This document shows positions 27,399 to 35,195 of a DNA stretch of 64,000 bases, one piece after another. Source of the DNA: Acidimicrobiaceae bacterium (GTDB taxonomy: Bacteria > Actinomycetota > Acidimicrobiia > Acidimicrobiales > RAAP-2); assembly GCA_003132205.1 (NCBI GenBank), contig PKWY01000047.1, forward strand, positions 2,690 through 66,689, written 5' to 3'. The notes under the pieces are model-generated. The model was given only the letters and a program-made list of their open reading frames with translations, was not told where the DNA came from and did no database searches. Position 1 is the stretch's first letter; every line of letters starts with the position of its first letter. Both the position numbers and the translations under genes were made by a program.

Positions 27399-29648
27399 GT
27401 GAATAACGCCTGGGCGAACCTCGTCGCCAGATACCGACGGCTTCCCCAGTCAACCACCCCGATCGTCGTCATCGTCTTGTGTGTCCTGTTCGGAAACATC
27501 CTGTTCCTCATCGGGTACGCCAACATCGATCCCATCTCGTGGACCGCGGGGATCTCGCGGATCCTGTGCAACGTCACGTGCGGGCGGCCAATGATCGACC
27601 CCAACGTTGGCTATCTCACCCAGTCGCTCGGGCACCTGTCGGCGATGGACATCCTGCACGGACACATCCCCTGGTGGAACTACTACGAGGGAATCGGCCA
27701 GCCGCTGGCTGGCGAGATGCAGTCGGCGGCTCTCTTCCCACTCACGATCCTCTTCGCGCTCCCGAGCGGGCTGCTGTGGTTTCACGTATCGCTCGAGATC
27801 ATCGCCGGTGTGTCCACGTACTTTCTCGCGAGGCGACTCTCGATCCCCATCATCTTCGCGACCGGCGTGGGGGTGCTCTTCGCACTGAATGGGACGTTCT
27901 CCTGGCTGGGCAACGCGGTGCTCAACCCAGTCGCCTTCATGCCGATGCTCATACTCGGGATCGAGATGATCTACGACAGCGTGAAGAGCACCTCGCGAAA
28001 AGGTTGGTACGTCGCCGCCATCGCCCTAGCCCTCTCGCTGTACGCCGGCTTCCCGGAGGTGGCCTACTTTGACGGCCTCTTCTGCGCCGGGTGGGCCATC
28101 CTGCGTTTCTTCTCGGTTCCGAAACCGGATCGCCTGGTCGCCGCGCGCCGGCTCGGACTCGCCGGCGTCGTCGGGCTGCTGCTGTCGCTGCCGATCCTGG
28201 TGCCCTTCTACGACTTCATGAAGGTCGCGAACGTCGGCTCGCACGCCGAGGCCGGATTAGCAACGTCGCACCTTCCTCTCCACGGAGCGTCGATGTTCAT
28301 CGACCCCTACGTCTACGGCCTCATCTTCGCGAACCCGAACGCCTCGCCGGCGTGGGGAGGCATTGGCGGCTACTTCACCTTCAGCGTCATAGCCCTCGCG
28401 CTCCTCGGCCTCTTTGGCGCGCGTCTTCGACCGCTTCGCATCTTCCTCGGGTCCTGGGCCGTCATCGGAACGCTCAGCATCTTCAGCGTCGCGAACCTGC
28501 GAGAAGTCTGGAACATCCTGCCGCTCGCGTCGAGCGCGGCGCTTTCTCGCTACCTGATGCCGAGCTGCGAACTGGCCCTCATCGTGCTCGCCGGACTCGG
28601 CATGATGGACTTCGCCAGCGACCGCCGGGCGAAGAGGCTCTTCACGTCCACCACCGCCTTCGCGCTTCTCCTGCTGCTCTGGGCGGCGTTCGAAGCACAC
28701 GCGTGGAACGTTGGCCAGTCCCACGCTTTCAAGACCCATCTGGTCTACGACATCCTGGACGCGAGCCCCTTCTTCGCCGCCTTCGTGCTGCTCGTCATCG
28801 GGCGATTCTCGCGCGCGAAGATCGCGCCGCTGCTCGTGACCATTCTGATGGTCGGCGAGTCAGTAGTGATGTTTCAGGTGCCGACGGGCGGAGCCGCCAA
28901 GCAGATCAACATCGACATGGCCCCTATCCACTTCCTGCAGACCCATCAAGGCAAGGAGCGGTTCTTGGACCTGGGCATCCTCACCGCCAACTGGGGATCC
29001 GAATTCAACCTCAATTCCTTGAGCGCGATCGATCTGCCGTTCCCGAAGACCTTCGCCCACCTCATTGAATCCCGGCTGTATCCGAACTTTCCTTGGCCCA
29101 TCAATCAGTTCGTGATCCACGCCGGTATCGCGGGCATCGAGGCCCAAGAGCAGGAAGTAGTTGACCACTTCTCCGCCTACCAGGACGCGAGCGTCAAGTA
29201 CCTGGTGGCGCCCAGCTCCATTGACCTGCTGCCGGCGTTGACCGAGTTGGGCGTGAAGCAGGTCTTCGGGGACTCGATCGTCGCCATCTACAAGATACCG
29301 AATCCCCGCCCGCTGTTCTCGACGGCCTCAACGTCGTGCACCGTGACCAGTTCCTCGGAGAACGCGGCGACGGTGTCGTGTCCGACGGGCGCCACGACGC
29401 TGGTGCGCACCGAGCTTTACATGGCCGGCTGGCACGCCGACGTGAACGGCAAACCCGTCACGATCACCAAGTCCGATGGCGCTTATCAAAGCATCCCAGT
29501 GCCCGCCGGAACTTCCAAGGTCGAGTTCAGCTTCATGCCGCCGCACGAGAAGTACGCCATCCTGGCCGGCCTGCTCGCGGCCTTGTTCTTGGCCTTCACG
29601 TGGATCCGCGAGCGGATCCCAGCAAGACGGCTGCGCCGCGAGCGCTAA
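27399..29648 (+). CDS. YfhO-like polytopic membrane protein
   Basis: A 749-residue membrane protein with about 12 predicted helices and a large C-terminal extracytoplasmic domain followed by a last helix (YAILAGLLAALFLAFTWIRE). The pattern (LTQSLGHLSAMDILHGHIPWWNYYEGIGQPL and VSLEIIAGVSTYFLARRLS) is that of YfhO/GT-C-like proteins that add sugars to cell-envelope polymers. The acceptor is unknown. It follows the two-domain GT2, which suggests related work in envelope glycosylation. The start is GTG 27399. Confidence 0.8.
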   Translation: MNNAWANLVARYRRLPQSTTPIVVIVLCVLFGNILFLIGYANIDPISWTAGISRILCNVTCGRPMIDPNVGYLTQSLGHLSAMDILHGHIPWWNYYEGIGQPLAGEMQSAALFPLTILFALPSGLLWFHVSLEIIAGVSTYFLARRLSIPIIFATGVGVLFALNGTFSWLGNAVLNPVAFMPMLILGIEMIYDSVKSTSRKGWYVAAIALALSLYAGFPEVAYFDGLFCAGWAILRFFSVPKPDRLVAARRLGLAGVVGLLLSLPILVPFYDFMKVANVGSHAEAGLATSHLPLHGASMFIDPYVYGLIFANPNASPAWGGIGGYFTFSVIALALLGLFGARLRPLRIFLGSWAVIGTLSIFSVANLREVWNILPLASSAALSRYLMPSCELALIVLAGLGMMDFASDRRAKRLFTSTTAFALLLLLWAAFEAHAWNVGQSHAFKTHLVYDILDASPFFAAFVLLVIGRFSRAKIAPLLVTILMVGESVVMFQVPTGGAAKQINIDMAPIHFLQTHQGKERFLDLGILTANWGSEFNLNSLSAIDLPFPKTFAHLIESRLYPNFPWPINQFVIHAGIAGIEAQEQEVVDHFSAYQDASVKYLVAPSSIDLLPALTELGVKQVFGDSIVAIYKIPNPRPLFSTASTSCTVTSSSENAATVSCPTGATTLVRTELYMAGWHADVNGKPVTITKSDGAYQSIPVPAGTSKVEFSFMPPHEKYAILAGLLAALFLAFTWIRERIPARRLRRER

Positions 29649-29666
29649 GACCGGAAGATCCTCGCC

Positions 29667-29876
29667 ATGAGTGTCACCCTCTTCGGAGTGCTCGCGGTCA
29701 GCTTCATGATGCTGATGTACGCGCTCGAATCCAAGGGGCGCCACTTCATCGCCCTCTTCGCCCTCGGCTGCGTGCTCTCGAGCACGTACGGTTTTCTGAG
29801 CGGCGCCTGGCCCTTCGGGGTGGTCGAGGCGATCTGGACACTCGTTGCCCTGCAGCGGTGGCGCTCCAGCAGTTAG
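29667..29876 (+). CDS. Small conserved-looking membrane protein
   Basis: A 69-residue protein with two predicted helices (VTLFGVLAVSFMMLMYALE and FIALFALGCVLSSTYGFLS) and a C-terminal amphipathic segment ending WTLVALQRWRSSS. The tight hydrophobic pattern and the ESKGRHFIALFALGC motif suggest a real gene. No family with known function is recognised. It begins 18 bp after the YfhO-like gene and could be co-transcribed. Confidence 0.6.
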   Translation: MSVTLFGVLAVSFMMLMYALESKGRHFIALFALGCVLSSTYGFLSGAWPFGVVEAIWTLVALQRWRSSS

Positions 29877-29931
29877 CAGCATTGACGTTCCGGCCACGGC
29901 CGGGAGGCGATGTCATGACCAAGGGATGGGC

Positions 29932-29937
29932 TACGGT
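29932..29937 (+). promoter_or_regulatory. -10 box, putative leaderless promoter of PPK2 gene
   Basis: TACGGT lies 7 nt before the ATG at 29945. An alternative ATG at 29915 with GGGAGG 7 nt upstream would not use this box. Confidence 0.4.
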
Positions 29938-29944
29938 GACACTG

Positions 29945-30727
29945 ATGTCAAATCGGCTCGACAACCTCGATCTCAGCCAGTCGCTGACCCACGAGGAGTC
30001 CGAGCTGCGCGTCCAAGCCGCGCAGCACCGGCTCACCCAGTTGCGCCTCTTCACCGGGGGCCTGCTGGAGCCGTCCGAGGTGGGGCCGGGTCTGATCGTC
30101 CTCTTCGAGGGGTTCGACGCCGCCGGAAAGGGCGGCGCCATCCGACGGCTCACCGGCGGTATCGACCCTCGCCACGTCCGCGTCGTCCCGATCAGCACGC
30201 CGACCGCCGAGGAAGAGCGCCACCATTTCCTCTGGCGCTTCCAGGAGTCGTTGCCGGGCAAGGGCGAGATGACGGTCTACGACCGCTCGTGGTACGGACG
30301 TCTGCTGGTCGAGCGCGTGGAGGGCCTGATCGGCATGTCGGACGTGAAGCTCTCCGCCGGCGAGATCGTCGACTTCGAGGACATGCTCGTCAACGACGGC
30401 GTGACCATCGTGAAGTTCTGGCTGCAGGTCTCAGACCACGAGCAGCTTCGCCGATTCAACGAACGGGCGAGCGATCCGCTGAAGCAGTGGAAGTTGACCC
30501 CCGACGACTGGCGCAACCGAGAGCACCGCTCGAAGTACCTCGAGGCCGTGAGCGACATGATCTCGACCACCGACCACGGCCACGCCCACTGGGACCTCAT
30601 CGCCGCCGAGGACAAGCACTTCGCGCGCGTGGCGGTGCTCGAGACCCTCGTCGACCGCTGGGTCCACGACCTCGGGCGCCGCGGCTACAAGGTTCCAACG
30701 ATCATCAGCGGTGACTACCTGCGCTAG
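29945..30727 (+). CDS. ppk2: Polyphosphate kinase 2 family protein
   Basis: A 260-residue PPK2 enzyme, which transfers phosphate between polyphosphate and nucleotides in the cytoplasm. It has Walker A FEGFDAAGKGGAIRRL (Lys62), the lid motif around ERHHFLWRFQESLPGKGE and Walker B VYDRSWYGRLLVERVEG, then WKLTPDDWRNRE, all PPK2 hallmarks. The single-domain length fits class I or III; nucleotide preference cannot be read off. Start: ATG 29945 with a -10 box 7 nt ahead, or ATG 29915 (10 codons longer) with GGGAGG. A polyphosphatase-type Ppx is encoded at 56554-57474. Confidence 0.92.
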   Translation: MSNRLDNLDLSQSLTHEESELRVQAAQHRLTQLRLFTGGLLEPSEVGPGLIVLFEGFDAAGKGGAIRRLTGGIDPRHVRVVPISTPTAEEERHHFLWRFQESLPGKGEMTVYDRSWYGRLLVERVEGLIGMSDVKLSAGEIVDFEDMLVNDGVTIVKFWLQVSDHEQLRRFNERASDPLKQWKLTPDDWRNREHRSKYLEAVSDMISTTDHGHAHWDLIAAEDKHFARVAVLETLVDRWVHDLGRRGYKVPTIISGDYLR

Positions 30728-30763
30728 GTGACGGCGCGACCCGGTGCTTTCTGAAACACTGAC

Positions 30764-31720
30764 ATGATGGACTCTCGCTACGGCATCACCATTCCCTTTG
30801 ACGGCGTCTCTCTTCTCGAGCACAGAGACTGGTTCCACCGGCTCGCCGATCTCGGCTACACCGACGTCTGGTCCGCCGAAGTCGACGGCGCGGACGGATT
30901 CACCCCCCTGACCCTCGCCGCCGCGTGGGAGGCGAGGCTGCACCTGGGCGTCGCGGTGACGCCGGTCTACACGCGCGGTCCGGGTCTCATGGCCATGAGC
31001 ATCGCGGCTCTCGCCGAGGTCGCCGGGGGCCGCTTCATCATGGGGCTCGGCGCGTCGAGCCTCCCGGTCGTCGAACGCTGGAACGGCATCACCTACGACA
31101 AGCCCTACGCGCACACCCGCGACATGCTCCGGTTCGTGAAGAAGGCGCTCGACGGCGAGAAGATCGACGAGGTCTTCGAGACCTTCGAGGTTCACGGCTT
31201 CAAGCTCTCACGACCGGTACTCGAACGTCCGCCGATCCTGCTCGGCGCACTGCGACCAGGGATGCTGCACCTCGCGGGCAAGGAAGCCGACGGAGCGATC
31301 CTGAACTGGCTCGCCGCGACTGACGTCGCCCAGTGCATCGGCGAAGTCGGCGAGGGAAAGACCATCGCAGCTCGTTTGTTCGTGATCCCCACCGAAGACG
31401 CCGATGCGGCACGCTTCATCGCTCGCCGGATGATCTCGTCGTACCTGACGGTCCCGACCTACGCCGAGTTCCACCGCTGGCTCGGACGCGGCGAGCTGCT
31501 GCAGCCCATGTGGGACGCGTGGGCCGCCGGGGACCGCAAACTCGCCAATTCGGTCATCCCGGACTCGGTGTGTGACGAATTGATCATCCACGGTTCCTAC
31601 GAGAAGTGCCGCGACCACGTTACGCAGTACGTGGAGGCGGGCGTCCAGATCCCGACGCTCGCGGTCATTCCCTTCGGTGTCGAACTGAAGGACGCCGTCG
31701 AGGGGCTGGCGCCGCGCTAA
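30764..31720 (+). CDS. F420-type LLM class oxidoreductase
   Basis: A 318-residue luciferase-like TIM-barrel protein of the group that commonly uses coenzyme F420: RYGITIPFDGVSLLEH, YTDVWSAEVDGADGFTPL, LGVAVTPVYTRGP, GGRFIMGLGASS and the C-terminal CRDHVTQYVEAGVQIPTL are typical. F420 use fits the cofD/cofE genes at 50126-51747 but is inferred. Tandem ATGs at 30764 and 30767; AACACT 6 nt before the second could be a -10 box. Substrate unknown. Confidence 0.84.
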   Translation: MMDSRYGITIPFDGVSLLEHRDWFHRLADLGYTDVWSAEVDGADGFTPLTLAAAWEARLHLGVAVTPVYTRGPGLMAMSIAALAEVAGGRFIMGLGASSLPVVERWNGITYDKPYAHTRDMLRFVKKALDGEKIDEVFETFEVHGFKLSRPVLERPPILLGALRPGMLHLAGKEADGAILNWLAATDVAQCIGEVGEGKTIAARLFVIPTEDADAARFIARRMISSYLTVPTYAEFHRWLGRGELLQPMWDAWAAGDRKLANSVIPDSVCDELIIHGSYEKCRDHVTQYVEAGVQIPTLAVIPFGVELKDAVEGLAPR

Positions 31721-31733
31721 AGCATCGCACCTC

Positions 31734-31761
31734 GTAGGGATTTACTCGTACTCCCTACACT
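31734..31761 (+). promoter_or_regulatory. Inverted repeat overlapping a -10 box before riboflavin synthase
   Basis: A perfect 7-bp inverted repeat, GTAGGGA (31734-31740) and TCCCTAC (31752-31758), is separated by 11 bp. Its right arm overlaps TACACT (31756-31761), a good -10 candidate about 25 nt before the ATG at 31786. The layout suits a repressor operator or a leader hairpin. Confidence 0.4.
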
Positions 31762-31785
31762 GGTCTCATCACGGATCGGAGCACC

Positions 31786-32302
31786 ATGACCAAGAAGAAT
31801 AAAACACCAAAGTCGGACAAGAAGGTCCGCATCGGCGTCGTCGACACGATGTTCGCCCGCTACGACATGGGGGGAGCCGCACGCGCCGAACTCGCACAGT
31901 GCCCCGGTTACGGCGAGACATTCGAGGTCGTGGCGAAGACCGTGCCCGGGTTCAAGGACCTGGCGGTCGCCGCCAAGAACCTGATCGAGAAGGACGGCTG
32001 CTCGATCGTGGTGGCCCTCGGCATGCCCGGGCTCCGCGCCCATCGACAAGCAGTGCGCCCACGAGGCAGCCCAGGGCATCATGCAGGCGCAACTGCTCAC
32101 CTCGACGCCGATCCTGGAGGTCTTCGTGCACGAGGACGAGTCCGACGATCCGAGGGTGCTCGCCTCGGTCTTCGAGAGCCGCTCGCGCAAGCACGCTCGA
32201 AACGCCTACTGGATGCTCTTCGAGCCCGAGCAGCTGAGCCAACGCGCTGGTCAAGGCGTGCGCCAGGGATTCGGCGACGCCGGTCCCCTCGAGTTCACTT
32301 GA
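31786..32302 (+). pseudogene. ribC: Archaeal-type riboflavin synthase, frameshifted
   Basis: The first 82 codons encode the N-terminal half of an archaeal-type (lumazine synthase-like) riboflavin synthase: VRIGVVDTMFARYDMGGAA, KTVPGFKDLAVAAKNLIEK and SIVVALGMPG. The expected continuation, APIDKQCAHEAAQGIMQAQ, EVFVHEDESDD and QRAGQGVRQGFGDAGPL, follows in the next frame and ends at a TGA at 32300. Removing one base of the GGG at 32029-32031 joins the halves into a protein of about 171 residues, the normal family length. The enzyme dismutates 6,7-dimethyl-8-ribityllumazine to riboflavin. CGGAG precedes the ATG by 4 nt. Either a recent one-base insertion or a sequencing/assembly error. Confidence 0.85.
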
Positions 32303-32374
32303 GCGTTCCCCGGGCGCTCGCGACATTCACTATGCTCGCCAGAGTTACCCTGCAGTAACCACTAGGAGGAACCC

Positions 32375-33583
32375 ATGCCCGAAGCCGTAATCGTCGCCAC
32401 CGGCCGCACCCCGATCGGGCGCGCCTTCAAAGGATCGCTCGTCGACATGCGACCCGATGACCTCGCGGCCCACGTCGTGCGCGAAGTGCTCGCGAAGATC
32501 CCCGAGCTCGATCCCCACACCGTCGAGGACTTGATCATGGGCTGCGGCTCGCCCGCCGGTGAATCCGGTTTCAACGTCGCGCGCGTCACGGCAATACTCG
32601 CCGGGCTCAACAATGTCCCGGGCGTCACGGTCAACCGGTACTGCTCCTCGTCGCTGCAAACCATCCGCATGGCCGCCCACGCCATCCGCTCGGGCGAGGG
32701 CGACGTCTTCATCGCCGCCGGCGTCGAGACCGTCTCGCGTTACGGGTCGGGCGCCTCGGACAGCGGCAAGGCCTTGAATCCGCTCTTCAGTGACGCCCTC
32801 GCGCGCACGCAGAGCCGCTCCGAGAAGGTGACCGTGCCCTGGACCCCGCAGCCCGGGCTCCCCGACATCTACATCGCCATGGGCCAGACCGCCGAGAACG
32901 TCGCCGAGCTGGAGAACGTCTCGCGACTGGAGATGGACGAGTTCGCCGTGCGCAGCCAGGCGCTCGCCGTCGCGCACCAGGAGAACGGCTTCTTCGAGCG
33001 TGAGATCATCCCCGTCACCCTCCCCGACGGCACCGTGATCTCCAAGGACGACGGCCCGCGCGCCGGCACGACGCTGGAGAAGCTGTCGGCGCTGCTGCCC
33101 GTGTTTCGCGAGGGCGGCAAGGTCACGGCCGGCAACGCCTGCCCGCTGAACGACGGCGCGGCCGCGGTGGTCGTCATGAGCGACACCCGCGCGAAGGAAC
33201 TCGGCCTCAAGCCCCTGGCGCGAATCGTCGCGAGCGGCGTGAGCGGGCTCAACCCCGAGATCATGGGACTCGGCCCCATCGAGGCGTGCCGCCAGGCGCT
33301 AAAGCGCGCCGGGCTCACCATCGACGACATCGACCTGGTGGAGATCAACGAGGCGTTCGCCGCTCAGGTCCTGCCATCGGCCAAGCACCTCGGGATCAGC
33401 CTCGAGAGGCTGAACATCCGCGGCGGCGGCATTGCGCTGGGCCACCCCTTTGGAATGACGGGGGCCCGCATCATGACCACGCTGCTCAACTCGCTCGAGG
33501 ACTCGGGCGGCCGCTACGGCATGGAGACCATGTGCATCGGCGGCGGCCAAGGCATGGCGATGATCGTCGAGCGTTTGGACTGA
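32375..33583 (+). CDS. Acetyl-CoA acetyltransferase (thiolase)
   Basis: A 402-residue thiolase. The nucleophilic Cys90 lies in VNRYCSSSLQ, the second active-site block is GGGIALGHPFGMTGARI, and the second Cys is in MCIGGGQGMAM near the C-terminus; NEAFAAQ is also present. Whether it works in fatty acid beta-oxidation or in acetoacetyl-CoA synthesis is undecided, since no partner dehydrogenase is adjacent. AGGAGG sits 5 nt before the ATG, one of the best ribosome-binding sites in the window. A long hairpin follows at 33590. Confidence 0.92.
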   Translation: MPEAVIVATGRTPIGRAFKGSLVDMRPDDLAAHVVREVLAKIPELDPHTVEDLIMGCGSPAGESGFNVARVTAILAGLNNVPGVTVNRYCSSSLQTIRMAAHAIRSGEGDVFIAAGVETVSRYGSGASDSGKALNPLFSDALARTQSRSEKVTVPWTPQPGLPDIYIAMGQTAENVAELENVSRLEMDEFAVRSQALAVAHQENGFFEREIIPVTLPDGTVISKDDGPRAGTTLEKLSALLPVFREGGKVTAGNACPLNDGAAAVVVMSDTRAKELGLKPLARIVASGVSGLNPEIMGLGPIEACRQALKRAGLTIDDIDLVEINEAFAAQVLPSAKHLGISLERLNIRGGGIALGHPFGMTGARIMTTLLNSLEDSGGRYGMETMCIGGGQGMAMIVERLD

Positions 33584-33589
33584 CCCGGG

Positions 33590-33621
33590 CAGTACCCGCC
33601 GCGACGGCGCGGCGGTTACTG
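33590..33621. terminator. Bidirectional hairpin between convergent thiolase and Trm112-like genes
   Basis: Arms CAGTACCCGCCGCG (33590-33603) and CGCGGCGGTTACTG (33608-33621) pair over 13 of 14 positions around an ACGG loop. The right arm includes the stop codon of the Trm112-like gene. There is no T-run, so it may act as a hairpin-only terminator or stabilise 3' ends on both strands. Confidence 0.6.
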
Positions 33622-33843
33622 CTGGCCGGTGGTGCGCCCGGTCGGGTCCTGGGTAAAGGCGAGGTGCTCCTCGTCGCTGACGGGCCTCGACTCGTCGGGC
33701 AGCAGCACCGGAATCGAGTCGCGAACCTCGTAGGCCACGCGGAGCCGCGGGTTGTAGAGGACGTTCTTCGAGTCGATGTAGATCAACGTGCCGTGATCCA
33801 CCGGGTCTTCCAAGAGGTCGAGAAGGAAACTGTCGAGAGCCAT
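33616..33843 (-). CDS. Trm112/UPF0434-like small protein
   Basis: A 75-residue Trm112-like protein: LLDLLEDPVDHGTLIYIDSK, RLRVAYEVRDSIPVLLPDES fit the family's fold. The Cys residues that bind zinc in typical members (CPxC and CxxC) are absent and replaced by Asp, Asn and Arg, so it is probably zinc-free. Trm112 proteins activate methyltransferases or accompany sugar-nucleotide enzymes. It begins 5 bp after the phosphomannomutase gene and is the last gene of that operon. Confidence 0.75.
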   Translation of the reverse strand: MALDSFLLDLLEDPVDHGTLIYIDSKNVLYNPRLRVAYEVRDSIPVLLPDESRPVSDEEHLAFTQDPTGRTTGQQ

Positions 33844-33848
33844 TGCGC

Positions 33849-35195
33849 TTACGCCCCTTTGATCATGGTCAGCACTTCTTGCACCCGCTGCTGGCAGGCC
33901 TCTTCGTCGGCGGCTTCCACGTTGAGGCGAAGCAGCGGTTCGGTATTGGACGGGCGCAGGTTGAACCACCAGGGCCCGTAGTCGGCGGTGATGCCGTCGA
34001 GCTCGTCGACGCTCACGCCGGCGGCCTTCAACGACGCCGCGATCCTCTCCACGGTCGCGAGCGGGTTCGCCACCTCGGTGTTGATCTCGCCCGACGCGGC
34101 GAACCGCTTGAACGGGCGGGCCAGCTCGGAGAGCGGAAGCGTCGACTGGCTGAGCATCTCGAGCACGATGAGCGCGGTGATGATGCCCGAGTCCGCGCGG
34201 AAGTTGTCGCGGTAGTAGTAGTGGCCGGAGTGCTCGCCGCCGAAGACCGCATCGGTGTCGGCCATCACCTTCTTGATGTAGCTGTGGCCCACCCGCGTGC
34301 GGATCGCGACGCCGCCGGCTGCTTCGATCGACGCCGGCACGGACTTCGAGCAGATCAGATTGTAGAGGATCGTGGCGCCCGGGTTGCGCTTCAGCATCGC
34401 GGTCGCCACCATGGCCGTGGTCGTGGACCCGCTAATCGGCTGGGCCTTCTCGTCGATCAGGAAGACACGGTCGGCGTCGCCGTCAAAGGCCAGCCCCACG
34501 TCGGCGCCGGTTTCGAGGACCCGGCGCTGGAGATCACGGATGTTCTCCGGGTTGAGCGGATCGGCGGGGTGGTTCGGAAACGTCCCGTCGAGGGCCTCGT
34601 AGATGATCTCGACGTCGAACGGCAGGTCCCGGAAGATCTCGGGCACGATGTAGCCGCCCATCCCGTTGGCGGTGTCGGCGACGATGCTGAGGTGGCGCAG
34701 GGTGGAGCGGTCGACGAACGAGTGCACGTGGCGCACCCACTCGGCCATGAGGTCGATCTTCTTGTACGGCGCCGGGTCGCCCACGGCGGGCTCGTCGTAG
34801 TAGGTGTTGGCCATCGCCTCGATCTCGACGAGGCCGGTGTCGACGCCGACGGGCTTGGCTCCCGCGAGGCAGAGCTTGATGCCGTTGTACTGGGCGGGGT
34901 TGTGCGAGGCGGTGAACATCGCGCCCGGCGCGTCAAGGTGGCCCGAGGCGTAGTAGAGGAAGTCCGTGGAGGCGAGACCGAGGTCGAGGACCTCGACGCC
35001 GACATGGCGCGCGCCGTCGGCGAAGGCCTCGCAGAGGCTCACCCCCGAGGGGCGCATGTCGCGCGCGATGACGACCCGGGGCGCGCCGACGAACGTGGCG
35101 AACGCCGATCCGACCGCGCGGGCCAGCTGTTCGTTGATCTGATCGGGGTAGGTGCCCCTGATGTCGTAGGCCTTGAAGATGTCAGTTGTGTCCAC
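33849..35195 (-). CDS. manB: Phosphomannomutase/phosphoglucomutase
   Basis: A 448-residue alpha-D-phosphohexomutase that interconverts mannose-6-P and mannose-1-P (or glucose phosphates). All four family motifs are present: the phosphoserine loop TASHNPAQYNGIK (Ser97), metal loop DGDADRVFLID, sugar-binding GGEHSGHYYYRD and phosphate-binding RPSNTEPLLRL. It supplies mannose-1-P to the GDP-mannose pyrophosphorylase at 51748. GTG 35195 is chosen (a TTG two codons upstream is possible); TAGAGT ends 8 nt before it. The 3' end of the upstream membrane protein gene overlaps its start, so they may also be co-transcribed. Confidence 0.9.
   Translation of the reverse strand: MDTTDIFKAYDIRGTYPDQINEQLARAVGSAFATFVGAPRVVIARDMRPSGVSLCEAFADGARHVGVEVLDLGLASTDFLYYASGHLDAPGAMFTASHNPAQYNGIKLCLAGAKPVGVDTGLVEIEAMANTYYDEPAVGDPAPYKKIDLMAEWVRHVHSFVDRSTLRHLSIVADTANGMGGYIVPEIFRDLPFDVEIIYEALDGTFPNHPADPLNPENIRDLQRRVLETGADVGLAFDGDADRVFLIDEKAQPISGSTTTAMVATAMLKRNPGATILYNLICSKSVPASIEAAGGVAIRTRVGHSYIKKVMADTDAVFGGEHSGHYYYRDNFRADSGIITALIVLEMLSQSTLPLSELARPFKRFAASGEINTEVANPLATVERIAASLKAAGVSVDELDGITADYGPWWFNLRPSNTEPLLRLNVEAADEEACQQRVQEVLTMIKGA

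Noticed and set aside
32023..32041. Programmed ribosomal frameshift in the riboflavin synthase gene
   Set aside because: No slippery heptamer with a downstream pseudoknot is evident and no relative is known to need a shift here; a one-base insertion or sequencing error explains it more simply.
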